Positions 8,655 to 15,673 of a stretch of 28,691 bases of DNA are shown one piece after another; position 1 is the first letter of the stretch; every line of letters begins with the position of its first letter. Origin of the DNA: a virus; the IMG/VR virus record IMGVR_UViG_3300008120_000220, positions 1 to 28,691 of that record; one strand, written 5' to 3'. The notes beneath the pieces were generated by a model, which worked only from the letters and a program-made list of their open reading frames with translations, did no database searches and was not told where the DNA came from. Position numbers and translations under genes: made by a program.

Positions 8655-9203
8655 TTATAAAGGTTCTTTAAGTAACGTATAACTAAAATCTTTTAATCCA
8701 GATGCTTTACATCTTTCTATTAAATAATTAAAATCTTTAGGATTGTTTAATACTTGACAACCTGCTGACCATTTATCTATAATACTAGATATAACTGAGG
8801 GATTGGCTCTATGAATATTAATACCAAATAATCCAGTATCTACAGCAGCAGTTTCCTCAGCAAAGTTATCTTTATCTGAATCTCTGTAAACAGTAACTGG
8901 TTTACGTTGACATAATGCTAAGTATTTACCTTGATGAAGATCTAACTTCCAAGTATCTAAATATTGATTAGGTTTAAGTAATGCTGCACCTTTAGGATTT
9001 AACAAGTTTTTTAACCAATGTAATCCTGGATTAGTAGTTCCTGTAAACCAAGTAATTCTATCTGCTTCAAATAATCCTATTAAGTCATCAAACTTATTAG
9101 GGGCATCAGCTTTAGATCTAATTCCTATAATGTGAAAAGGTAACCATTTGTAACCTAATCTATTGAACTCTGTTTTAAGTTCTTGTGTTGTAAGTTGTTT
9201 CAT
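8655..9203 (-). CDS. Putative YkuD-like peptidoglycan peptidase (endolysin)
   Basis: This 182-residue protein probably degrades the host cell wall. Its C-terminal part contains H131, a 14-residue spacer, then S146-A-G-C149, matching the L,D-transpeptidase (YkuD) active-site pattern H-x(14-17)-[ST]-x-G-C in which the cysteine is the nucleophile. The first 100 residues (HIIGIRSKADAPNKFDDLIG) are probably part of the same fold. There is no signal peptide, as expected for a holin-dependent lysin, and no separate wall-binding domain. It is followed 3 nt later by a holin-like gene and then a spanin-like gene, so context strongly suggests lysis. A phage enzyme of this fold would more likely hydrolyse than cross-link peptidoglycan; that is inference. 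Confidence 0.65.
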   Translation of the reverse strand: MKQLTTQELKTEFNRLGYKWLPFHIIGIRSKADAPNKFDDLIGLFEADRITWFTGTTNPGLHWLKNLLNPKGAALLKPNQYLDTWKLDLHQGKYLALCQRKPVTVYRDSDKDNFAEETAAVDTGLFGINIHRANPSVISSIIDKWSAGCQVLNNPKDFNYLIERCKASGLKDFSYTLLKEPL

Positions 9204-9544
9204 TAATCAAATTTTTTAGCTAAATACGCTTTCATTATAATATACGCTGAAAATCCATCAAATGAATAAATACCTTTATCTCTTAAAGCATTAAAATCAT
9301 TTAATGAACCTTTCCAATAATCATATTCACCAATACCATCTAAGTTAACATCATTACTTAATGTAATTAATATTACATCTTTAGTTAAAATATTAGTACC
9401 AATAAATTCATTGGTATCTTTATTATAATAATTTAAATTACAATCTAACAAAATAGTTTTATTAAGCTTATTATCAACAAATTTAATAAATTCTATCTCT
9501 CTTTTAAGTCCAGTTTTAGGACAAATATCTTCTTTAATTATCAT
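9203..9544 (-). CDS. Small protein with Ca-loop-like motif, function unknown
   Basis: This 113-residue protein is not recognised. It is mixed alpha/beta with a beta-rich first half and a helical end (SAYIIMKAYLAKKFD). Residues 65-75 carry D-x-N-x-D-G followed by an acidic residue (SNDVNLDGIGEYDYW), which looks like a dockerin/EF-hand-type calcium loop with the last ligand shifted by one position. It overlaps the 490-aa gene and the lysis-enzyme gene by 1 nt each, so it bridges the appendage and lysis blocks. It may be an accessory of the 490-aa protein. No signal peptide or membrane segment. Confidence 0.6.
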   Translation of the reverse strand: MIIKEDICPKTGLKREIEFIKFVDNKLNKTILLDCNLNYYNKDTNEFIGTNILTKDVILITLSNDVNLDGIGEYDYWKGSLNDFNALRDKGIYSFDGFSAYIIMKAYLAKKFD

Positions 9545-11016
9545 TACTCGTGATATAAGTTAGGTGAAATTACAAACTGTAATACTTGTGAAGCTGTTGC
9601 CGCACCTGATAATATCTTACCCATCACACCAACAAATTCACCTGGATTAACAATAATAGGCGCTTCAAAATCAAATTGTACAGATGTACCTTGTTGACCT
9701 ACAACAGCGGATACAGGAATACTAACAACACCAATAGGTTGTGGTCTTCTAATTTTAGTTGTATTATTAACAAAAGAACCTGCCTCAGTAGTTGCTAAAG
9801 AAGCTGCTGTTGAACCCCATGCTAACGCCAACGCAATAGTTGTAGGTACAGTTGCAGAGTTAGCTGCACCGGCATTTACTATATCAACTCTAATACCTCT
9901 AATGTGCATTACTCTACCAGTTTGATTGACACCTCCTAATGGATTTTGATAACTAGATATAATAACATCAGTTGCAGATGTAGCAGCAGCATTCATTTGA
10001 AATATACCACCTAAGAAAGCTCCTAGTGCAGCAGTAGTATTAGTTGCAGCAGCAGCAGTTGGTAAAGTTGTATTAGCCCATTGTATTTGTTGCGCTCCAT
10101 TTGTAAATGTACCACCATCTAATGTTTGTAATCCTAATCCTGAACTAGCTAATTGACCAGCCCATGTTTTATTAGTTGCAATATCCATTAAAGTTACAGT
10201 AACATCTCCAACTTTAAATATCATATTTGGAGATGAACCAACTGTACCAGAATTATATTTTTGTATAAATACTGGTAAAGATGTAGATAAAAAAGCTTGT
10301 CCTTGACCAACAGGTATCATTTGCTCCCCATATAATACATCATCAATCCAATATTCTATTTCTCGTTCTCCTACAACTATACTATATTTTGTATTTGTAT
10401 TTAAAGGAAAATTAGTTATAGTTGTTTCTAATGCTTGTTTAGTGGTAGTTCCAGAGTTATATCTAATACATCCATATAAGCCAGCACTTGTAAATTCAAA
10501 CCATACACCATCCACAGGTTCAGCAGCTCCAGTAGCTACACCTAATCCTGCTTGGAAAACTTCATTAGCAGTTGGATAAGCTGTAAACGCCCCTGTAATT
10601 TCAGCGCAAACTGGCGCAGTTCCTATTAATGGAAAATACCTCCATGTTTGTAAATACGCAAAGTTACCTGAAACTGTTGATGTACCAGCAGCATTTACAT
10701 TTAAGAAACCTGCTGATTGTGTCATTGTCATAGTAGTAAATGAATGCTTCCATACACCTGTATTTTGAGTAGTAGCGTTAAATGTAGCACTAAACAAAAC
10801 TGTATCCATACCTACACGACTTCTAAAATCTTGTGATACTTCTTGAGATTTTAGATAAGCTTCACCTGTTTTAGAACCAGGGTCATTCTCACTAAAAGCT
10901 CTTACGGCACCTACATTACCTGGATTTGTAGCTACATCTGTTTCTGTTACTACTTTAGCAGCATTAAAACTATTTACTTCTTGTTCATAAGTTGAACCTT
11001 TAACTCTTATACTCAT
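9544..11016 (-). CDS. Large beta-rich virion appendage protein
   Basis: This 490-residue protein has a polar N-terminus and, from about 70 to 270, a jelly-roll (concanavalin/LamG-like) pattern with TNTKYSIVVGEREIEYWIDD near 208-228, as in carbohydrate-binding domains. From about 305 to the end there is a second Ala/Thr-rich beta domain with TTAALGAFLGGIFQMNAAAT, RVMHIRGIRVDIVNAGAANS and PIIVNPGEFVGVMGKILSGA. I recall this C-terminal domain from head or tail fibre proteins of environmental phages. A carbohydrate-binding decoration or receptor-binding protein is the best reading. It sits between the short fibre gene (1-nt overlap) and a 113-aa protein (1-nt overlap), so the three may form one appendage. 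Confidence 0.65.
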   Translation of the reverse strand: MSIRVKGSTYEQEVNSFNAAKVVTETDVATNPGNVGAVRAFSENDPGSKTGEAYLKSQEVSQDFRSRVGMDTVLFSATFNATTQNTGVWKHSFTTMTMTQSAGFLNVNAAGTSTVSGNFAYLQTWRYFPLIGTAPVCAEITGAFTAYPTANEVFQAGLGVATGAAEPVDGVWFEFTSAGLYGCIRYNSGTTTKQALETTITNFPLNTNTKYSIVVGEREIEYWIDDVLYGEQMIPVGQGQAFLSTSLPVFIQKYNSGTVGSSPNMIFKVGDVTVTLMDIATNKTWAGQLASSGLGLQTLDGGTFTNGAQQIQWANTTLPTAAAATNTTAALGAFLGGIFQMNAAATSATDVIISSYQNPLGGVNQTGRVMHIRGIRVDIVNAGAANSATVPTTIALALAWGSTAASLATTEAGSFVNNTTKIRRPQPIGVVSIPVSAVVGQQGTSVQFDFEAPIIVNPGEFVGVMGKILSGAATASQVLQFVISPNLYHE

Positions 11017-11612
11017 TATATTATTTCTTTATAAGTTATTTTATATCTTCCCCAAGTTAAATTATGTGCTACTGCAATAATATCAAAACTTGTATTTGGT
11101 GTTATGTTATAAACAGAGGCTATTATGTTTTCTAAATAAACATCTTCATCTGTATGATCAACTCCATCATTTTCTACAAAGCATTGAATCTTAGTAGTCG
11201 CTGTAATCCATGGAGCTAATACTGTTGTAATTACTAAATCATTTTCAGATAGTACTCCATCATTACCAAAATCTATATTTACACTTCCTGAATGTAAAGC
11301 TGCTACTTCTTGTATTACTACTAATTCTGCATCAGTTACATAGTTTCTATCAGTACTAGGAGCTATATCAGCTGTTGTAGCATCAGCTCCTGCGGTAACT
11401 AAACCTTTACTATCATAAGTAATTTTAGTTTTAGTTGCTCCTGTAATAGGGGTATTTTCATCTACTTTAGCATCTAAGGCATTTTGTAAATCTGTTTGAT
11501 TAGCTAAAAAACCTGTAATAGTACCCCATATAGAAGAACCACCACCACCTCCTCCACCTTCTTTTGTGGTAGAAGTAAAGATTTTAAATTTTTTAAATAA
11601 ATTGTTACTCAT
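11016..11612 (-). CDS. Short fibre-like protein with poly-Gly hinge
   Basis: This 198-residue protein starts with an anchor (MSNNLFKKFKIFTSTT) matching the 395-aa fibre, then a run of seven glycines at about 19-25 acting as a flexible hinge. It continues with two tail-fibre phrases: WGTITGFLANQTDLQNALDA (trimerising coiled coil) and ITGATKTKITYDSKGLVTAG (beta-triangle shaft). The C-terminal ~90 residues are a mixed beta domain with VNIDFGNDGVLSENDLVITT, perhaps the tip. It is joined by 1-nt overlaps to the membrane protein before and the 490-aa protein after it. The fibre assignment is good; target and attachment site are unknown. Confidence 0.7.
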   Translation of the reverse strand: MSNNLFKKFKIFTSTTKEGGGGGGGSSIWGTITGFLANQTDLQNALDAKVDENTPITGATKTKITYDSKGLVTAGADATTADIAPSTDRNYVTDAELVVIQEVAALHSGSVNIDFGNDGVLSENDLVITTVLAPWITATTKIQCFVENDGVDHTDEDVYLENIIASVYNITPNTSFDIIAVAHNLTWGRYKITYKEII

Positions 11613-11809
11613 TATTTCTTAATTTTAGTTTCTAACCATTCTTTTCTCCATTTCCAAATAGTGTATGCCACAGTAATAGCGATACCTAATATTCCAAATA
11701 TATCTTTATATTGTGATAAAGTATAACTTCCAATAGTCATAAGTGGTACATCTATTAAATCCAATAGCCTATTTAATTTGTGATGAATAATATCTAGATA
11801 ATGTTTCAT
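11612..11809 (-). CDS. Small membrane protein, holin-like
   Basis: This 65-residue protein has an amphipathic helical N-terminus (HYLDIIHHKLNRLLDLID), a hydrophobic segment around residues 37-52 (FGILGIAITVAYTIWKW) and a Lys/Arg-rich C-terminal tail. Size, one or two membrane segments and a basic tail agree with a holin or an accessory membrane protein. However, the window has a second 65-residue membrane protein next to the muralytic gene (8454-8651) that is better placed to be the holin. The stop overlaps the 198-aa fibre gene by 1 nt (TAATG), so it is co-expressed with appendage genes. Confidence 0.55.
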   Translation of the reverse strand: MKHYLDIIHHKLNRLLDLIDVPLMTIGSYTLSQYKDIFGILGIAITVAYTIWKWRKEWLETKIKK

Positions 11810-11840
11810 TGTTCAGTTTTAACAATTTGTACCATAAAGT

Positions 11841-11927
11841 TTAATATTTTCTTAATTTTTTAATTTCAATCACTTGCTTAGTTTTTTTTAATTCAGTTAG
11901 TTCTATTTTTTTAATTACTTTTTCCAT
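11841..11927 (-). CDS. Possible 28-aa Lys-rich peptide
   Basis: An ATG at 11927, 3 nt after the stop of the 120-aa gene, opens a 28-codon frame rich in Lys, Ile, Glu and Leu (EKVIKKIELTELKKTK) and ending in TAA at 11841. It would form one amphipathic helix. The tight spacing resembles its neighbours and it fills most of an otherwise empty 121-nt gap. Short A-rich frames arise easily in such DNA, so the call is tentative. A further 9-codon frame overlapping the next start by ATGA is even less certain and is not annotated. Confidence 0.3.
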   Translation of the reverse strand: MEKVIKKIELTELKKTKQVIEIKKLRKY

Positions 11928-11930
11928 AAA

Positions 11931-12293
11931 TTATACATTCATATCTATTGCTCTAATACAATGATTTGGTTTTTTATCTATTTTTTCTAAAAAATTATAC
12001 CAAAACATACCATTACTAAATCCTTTTTTAGTCAGGGTTGAAGTTAAGAAATTTTTTCCAATTACGCTACTCATAGTTTCTTTTGGATTACCAAATTTAT
12101 AACCATCTTTAGTAATCAGTAATTTATTAGCAATTGGAGCTAGTAAAACATTTAGATACCTATCTTTAGCTAAAGCTAAATCTCTATTGTATTTATTATC
12201 ATCTTTAATTGTAATAAGGCTATAAAACCAAGCCCATCGCCTTAGTACCCATATAGCTAGTGTAGCAATTATGTTAAGTAAAAAGCCTATCAT
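11931..12293 (-). CDS. Small membrane-anchored protein with FGNPKETMSS motif
   Basis: This 120-residue protein has an N-terminal hydrophobic segment (residues about 2-18, LLNIIATLAIWVL) followed by a short arginine pair and a soluble C-terminal domain. The domain carries FGNPKETMSSVIGKNFLTST near 67-86 and ends CIRAIDMNV, with a preceding N-H-C. I recall a similar G-N-P-x-E-T-x-S-x-x-G-K motif in small proteins of many unrelated phages, but no function is established to my knowledge. A single N-terminal membrane anchor puts the domain at the inner membrane. It could take part in lysis or superinfection exclusion; neither is shown. Confidence 0.6.
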   Translation of the reverse strand: MIGFLLNIIATLAIWVLRRWAWFYSLITIKDDNKYNRDLALAKDRYLNVLLAPIANKLLITKDGYKFGNPKETMSSVIGKNFLTSTLTKKGFSNGMFWYNFLEKIDKKPNHCIRAIDMNV

Positions 12294-12303
12294 TATAATC
12301 TAA

Positions 12304-12702
12304 TTATAAAATTATTTTTTCTCTAGTATCTCTTCTTAAAGGATAATTATTTGCTGCATTTAAAGAAAGTATTAATATATTTTCTAAAGTTTCTCTAGCT
12401 GGATTAATAATACCTGTGTAACCTAATGAATTAATAAATCCTGTTAATACAGCAAGTGGCTCTTGTTTCCATCCTTCAACATCATTAATAGTTTCAGGTA
12501 AATCTTGTAAAGTGTACCATTTTAATTCACTTTTAATTACATTACCGTTTGGATATAATTCACGCTCATGATATTTTACTTTACAAAATAAAACTTCATC
12601 AGTTTCTGAAATTTCAGTATCTAAACCTGCAAATTTTCTTTGAACTGTCACACCATTTCTCAATTCAGTAAGTGTTATCCATTCATTATTTATTGTTGTC
12701 AT
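12304..12702 (-). CDS. Small protein in appendage block, function unknown
   Basis: This 132-residue protein is unrecognised. It is polar and mixed alpha/beta, with a beta-type N-terminal half (ISETDEVLFCKVKYHERELY near 31-50) and a helical C-terminal half (LENILILSLNAANNYPLR near 105-122). There is no signal peptide or membrane segment. It begins with MTTINNEWITL preceded by an A/T-rich leader and is spaced 10-13 nt from its neighbours. Its place directly after the beta-helix protein suggests an accessory or chaperone for that appendage, but there is no sequence evidence beyond position. Confidence 0.6.
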   Translation of the reverse strand: MTTINNEWITLTELRNGVTVQRKFAGLDTEISETDEVLFCKVKYHERELYPNGNVIKSELKWYTLQDLPETINDVEGWKQEPLAVLTGFINSLGYTGIINPARETLENILILSLNAANNYPLRRDTREKIIL

Positions 12703-12715
12703 TTTATATATATAT

Positions 12716-13807
12716 TTATTGTATTAACCACCAAGAACCTTGACCTATTTCCCAATTAATTGTATTATTTAAAACACCAAATGAAGACTTAATTGTTTGA
12801 CCGCCACTACTATCAATCCAAGTCCCATTTGTATTTTGTACGTTTTGAGTTGCCGCAGGGTTTAAATTAAAATAAGCGTGTGCAGTTGTTGAACTTACTA
12901 CTGTAATTAAACTTCCAGATGCTCCTGTTAACGTTAATGAATTATTAATAGTATATGTTATTCCGTTCTTTAAAGTAATAGTTCTTCCTGCCGTTACACT
13001 TGATAAATTTGAAGTAGTAAATCCTGCTGTTCCTGAAAAAATAACATTTCCCACACTCGCTAAATTTAATGTGGTACAAGTCAATAAACTATTAACTATA
13101 ACTGTACCTGTTGTAATTGTTACTATATTCCAATTAATACCATTTGTATCGAGAGTAGTTGATGCCCCGATTGAAAGTGTAGAGCTAGTTGTTATAACGG
13201 TACCAGCTATATATGTTAATGTTCCTGTGTTAAATTGTAAAGTACCACTTATTGTTATTGTACCAACTGTGTTAATAGTTAATGAATTTTTAAACCCACT
13301 TGAAGTCCAAGTGCCAGTTCCAATAAGTTCAAAAACAGTAGTCCCTCCATTTGTGTTATTCGCTAAAGAACCCCCGATTAACATTTTATTTCCGTTAAAA
13401 GTTGCAATGTTTGTAAGAAAAGAAACAGATCCTGATATAGTTAAATTATCAGCAAGTGTTACAATTTGACTACCTGCTGTCATATTAAAATCTACAGAAT
13501 TAGGAAATGTTTTACCATTTGATGTTATTGTAGAGGTTGCTCCTATTGTTAATTTACTAGTTCCTGAAATAGTCATAGCTGCAACAAATGTTATACTACC
13601 ATTTACAACAAGAACACCATTCATAGTCAATGTGTTTACGTAATTTGTAAAATCAATACCTGCAATTGTAAACGTTGTATTAACTGTTAATTGGCCACTT
13701 GTTGCAGTAAATGCAATAGTATCCGTAGACAAAGGGACTATTCCCCCTACATACGTTGCGCCTGCATTTATATTACCTCCTCCATTAGCTACTGTAAAAA
13801 CTGCCAT
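12716..13807 (-). CDS. Beta-helix/beta-solenoid appendage protein
   Basis: This 363-residue protein is almost wholly Thr/Ser/Asn/Gly/Ile/Val with recurring short strands and turns (repeated motifs such as LTVNTTFTIAGIDF, LTMNGVLVVNGSITF and LTIGATSTITSNGK about every 20 residues). That pattern indicates a right-handed parallel beta-helix, as in tailspikes and phage surface adhesins. It has no cysteine-rich end or coiled coil. The C-terminus shifts to a less repetitive cap (WIDSSGGQTIKSSF and a final WEIGQGSWWLIQ rich in Trp). It may bind or modify host surface glycans, though no catalytic residues can be assigned. Spacing of 6 and 13 nt to neighbours supports a common transcript. Confidence 0.65.
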   Translation of the reverse strand: MAVFTVANGGGNINAGATYVGGIVPLSTDTIAFTATSGQLTVNTTFTIAGIDFTNYVNTLTMNGVLVVNGSITFVAAMTISGTSKLTIGATSTITSNGKTFPNSVDFNMTAGSQIVTLADNLTISGSVSFLTNIATFNGNKMLIGGSLANNTNGGTTVFELIGTGTWTSSGFKNSLTINTVGTITISGTLQFNTGTLTYIAGTVITTSSTLSIGASTTLDTNGINWNIVTITTGTVIVNSLLTCTTLNLASVGNVIFSGTAGFTTSNLSSVTAGRTITLKNGITYTINNSLTLTGASGSLITVVSSTTAHAYFNLNPAATQNVQNTNGTWIDSSGGQTIKSSFGVLNNTINWEIGQGSWWLIQ

Positions 13808-13813
13808 AACTTA

Positions 13814-15001
13814 CTATATTGAATATGAATAAACCCAACAATTATAAATTCCTGTAGAAGCATTGTATCTAAAACCTACTGCTAAATTTTTACCTATAAT
13901 TGTAGTAGTCGGTAACGATGCAAAAAAACTTGAAAATTTTGAACCCCATGTTATTGTTCGTGCCACACCATTATCTTTAATGTTTATAATTAAAGATTTA
14001 AAGTTTCCGTTAACTCCACTTAATCCAGAAGTCATTGAAGTTATATTAGTAGCTAATGCCGTAATATTTACAATATCATAAAGACTTACATCTATTGTTG
14101 GGGTTGCAGAAGAAGTAATTGTTAAAACTCTTGGGTCTATTTTAGCATAAGTAGATAAATCAGGAGCTACTCCTGCTGCTGAATCTGTTACTAAGATATA
14201 ACCAATTAACGCTGTATTAGCAGGTTGTGTTGGTAATGCAGCATATTCACTCTCAGTACCTTCTACTTTTACAATAGTATTTGAAGTATTACCATAAAAT
14301 CCAACATATCTTTGTAATCCTGCTGAACTTAATGCAACTGAAAAATCAGTATCTATTGCTGTTGTGTAATTACTTGGAGATATAAACCATACAGCAGCAG
14401 CTACTCTTACGTTATTTGCACCAAATGTACCAATAGTAATAACCCCGCCACTTGTTAATCCATTTACTTTATCTTGCTTACCTAATAAAGCATCAATAAC
14501 AGTGTCCTCACTAGGTGCTTTGTCCGTAACGCCATTAGTGAGTGTTTGAGATATAGGAAAGTCAGATAGTTCTACAGTTTCAATAATATTAGTATATGTT
14601 AAATTACTATAATTAATAGCTTTTATCTTAATAGAATATATTAATGCTACATCAGTATCTGTATAAGTTCCTGATGCTACCCAAGCTCCTGTTGTTTCAT
14701 TTAAACTAGCAGTTACTACCGTACCACCAACTGTTTTAGGACTTTCAAAAGTTGGTTTATTCGAGCCATCAATCTTTGAAAGAATGCAGTTACCCGATAA
14801 CCCAAATTCCCCTGCGTTGATAATTGCTCCTGTAGGAATTGTGAGGCTTCCGCTTGCTCCTGACACAATCTCATAATATGTAATTTTGTATTCATTGTTT
14901 TCTAAATTTGTTACACGACCATTTAAGGTAGGATCAGAACCGCCGCTTCCACTTGAAGGTGTTGTAAATATTCTAACTTTACTAAATAAGGAGTTAGCCA
15001 T
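13814..15001 (-). CDS. Tail-fibre-like protein with shared N-terminal anchor
   Basis: This 395-residue protein is built like a fibre. The first ~15 residues (MANSLFSKVRIFTTPS) match the start of the 198-aa protein at 11016-11612, followed by a Gly/Ser linker and a short coiled-coil-like stretch (LNGRVTNLENNEYKI). Then comes a beta-rich shaft and the phage-fibre phrase TNGVTDKAPSEDTVIDALLG near 155-175, a heptad-containing trimerisation motif seen in many tail fibres. The C-terminal ~100 residues are beta-rich (GVARTITWGSKF) and end in Tyr-rich WVYSYSI, a likely receptor-binding tip. The shared anchor implies that both proteins plug into the same virion site. Head versus tail attachment cannot be told. 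Host receptor binding is inferred. Confidence 0.7.
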   Translation of the reverse strand: MANSLFSKVRIFTTPSSGSGGSDPTLNGRVTNLENNEYKITYYEIVSGASGSLTIPTGAIINAGEFGLSGNCILSKIDGSNKPTFESPKTVGGTVVTASLNETTGAWVASGTYTDTDVALIYSIKIKAINYSNLTYTNIIETVELSDFPISQTLTNGVTDKAPSEDTVIDALLGKQDKVNGLTSGGVITIGTFGANNVRVAAAVWFISPSNYTTAIDTDFSVALSSAGLQRYVGFYGNTSNTIVKVEGTESEYAALPTQPANTALIGYILVTDSAAGVAPDLSTYAKIDPRVLTITSSATPTIDVSLYDIVNITALATNITSMTSGLSGVNGNFKSLIINIKDNGVARTITWGSKFSSFFASLPTTTIIGKNLAVGFRYNASTGIYNCWVYSYSI

Positions 15002-15006
15002 TATAA

Positions 15007-15357
15007 TTATTTATAATATTGTATATTTAATTTATGTGTTCCTGCACCTACTTGAATAGCTCTAAAGTTTTCTAAATTAGGTCTACCTTCAATATCTACA
15101 CCGTCTAAATTACTTCTTCTAATACCTGTAGAAGCAGTGGGTAATGTTGTATTACCTAATTCTAAATAACGGATAGCAGGAGTAGTTAAATCTGATTCTA
15201 CTTCTATTAAAGCATAAGTAGCATCAGCTGGTACAGTTAATGCTACAGCAGTCCCTCCAACAACTAATTGTTGGTATCCTATTGCTGTTAAATTATATCT
15301 TTGTTGTCTAAGTAATTGATCTAAATAACTCTTTGACTGATTTCCAAATTGTGACAT
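15007..15357 (-). CDS. Small beta-rich virion decoration-type protein
   Basis: This 116-residue protein begins with a polar helical tail (SYLDQLLRQQRYNLTA at 10-25) and continues as a compact beta domain with LTVPADATYALIEVESD and FRAIQVGAGTHKLNIQYYK at its end. I recall this pattern from small fibre or capsid-decoration proteins in many phages, where it forms trimers on the virion surface. There are no cysteines and no membrane segment. It starts the run of appendage genes that follow at 5-13 nt spacing. The fold is inferred from pattern; whether it sits on the head or tail is not known. Confidence 0.6.
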   Translation of the reverse strand: MSQFGNQSKSYLDQLLRQQRYNLTAIGYQQLVVGGTAVALTVPADATYALIEVESDLTTPAIRYLELGNTTLPTASTGIRRSNLDGVDIEGRPNLENFRAIQVGAGTHKLNIQYYK

Positions 15358-15367
15358 TGTATTTATT

Positions 15368-15673
15368 TTATTGAGTTAATTGGCAATCACATATATCACA
15401 TGTTGCCATTATTTGATGAGCCATTAAATCTTGTTGTTCTTCTGTTAAACAGTTAATTGAATCATTAGTAACATTAATATCTGTACTAAAGTTATAACAT
15501 CTTAATACTTCTATTTTATCATTAAGTAATTTAAGTTTAATTAATTCTTTATCTGCACAACTATTACCTATGGAGTATAGTTTAGATACTTCTTTAGCCT
15601 TAGTTGCAGAACAACATAAGGCATTAGTTAATATTAAATTTAAATTAGACTCTGTCATAAGATTATCCAGCAA
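15368..15673 (-). CDS. Small cysteine-rich protein, function unknown
   Basis: This 101-residue (or 96-residue) protein is mostly helical, with eight cysteines at 20, 21, 39, 59, 75, 92, 95 and 97, ending CDICDCQLTQ. The terminal CxxCxC and the CC at 20-21 might bind metal or pair with the Cys-rich neighbours. Met1 (15673) overlaps the collagen-like gene by 11 nt; Met6 (15658) would start 4 nt after its stop, and no ribosome binding site decides between them. It is the last of three consecutive Cys-rich genes, which suggests they form one complex. Not recognised otherwise. Confidence 0.65.
   Translation of the reverse strand: MLDNLMTESNLNLILTNALCCSATKAKEVSKLYSIGNSCADKELIKLKLLNDKIEVLRCYNFSTDINVTNDSINCLTEEQQDLMAHQIMATCDICDCQLTQ

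Noticed and set aside
11525-11560. GGN trinucleotide tract (poly-Gly) in the 198-aa fibre gene as a phase-variation site
   Set aside because: Slippage of whole triplets would change linker length but not the frame, so it cannot switch the gene on and off. Codons are also mixed, reducing slippage.
13071-13469. Open plus-strand frame of 132 codons opposite the beta-helix gene
   Set aside because: It is antisense to a gene of repetitive Thr/Val/Ile codons, which read as Val/Ile/Pro-rich sequence on the other strand. It has no independent context and all other genes are on the minus strand.
13863-14081. Plus-strand frame of 72 codons inside the 395-aa fibre gene
   Set aside because: Antisense shadow of a well-supported fibre gene, with composition typical of reversed Ile/Thr/Asn codons.
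9544-15001. Diversity-generating retroelement target in the fibre tips
   Set aside because: No reverse transcriptase, template repeat or near-identical paired repeat was seen in the window, so there is nothing to support one here.
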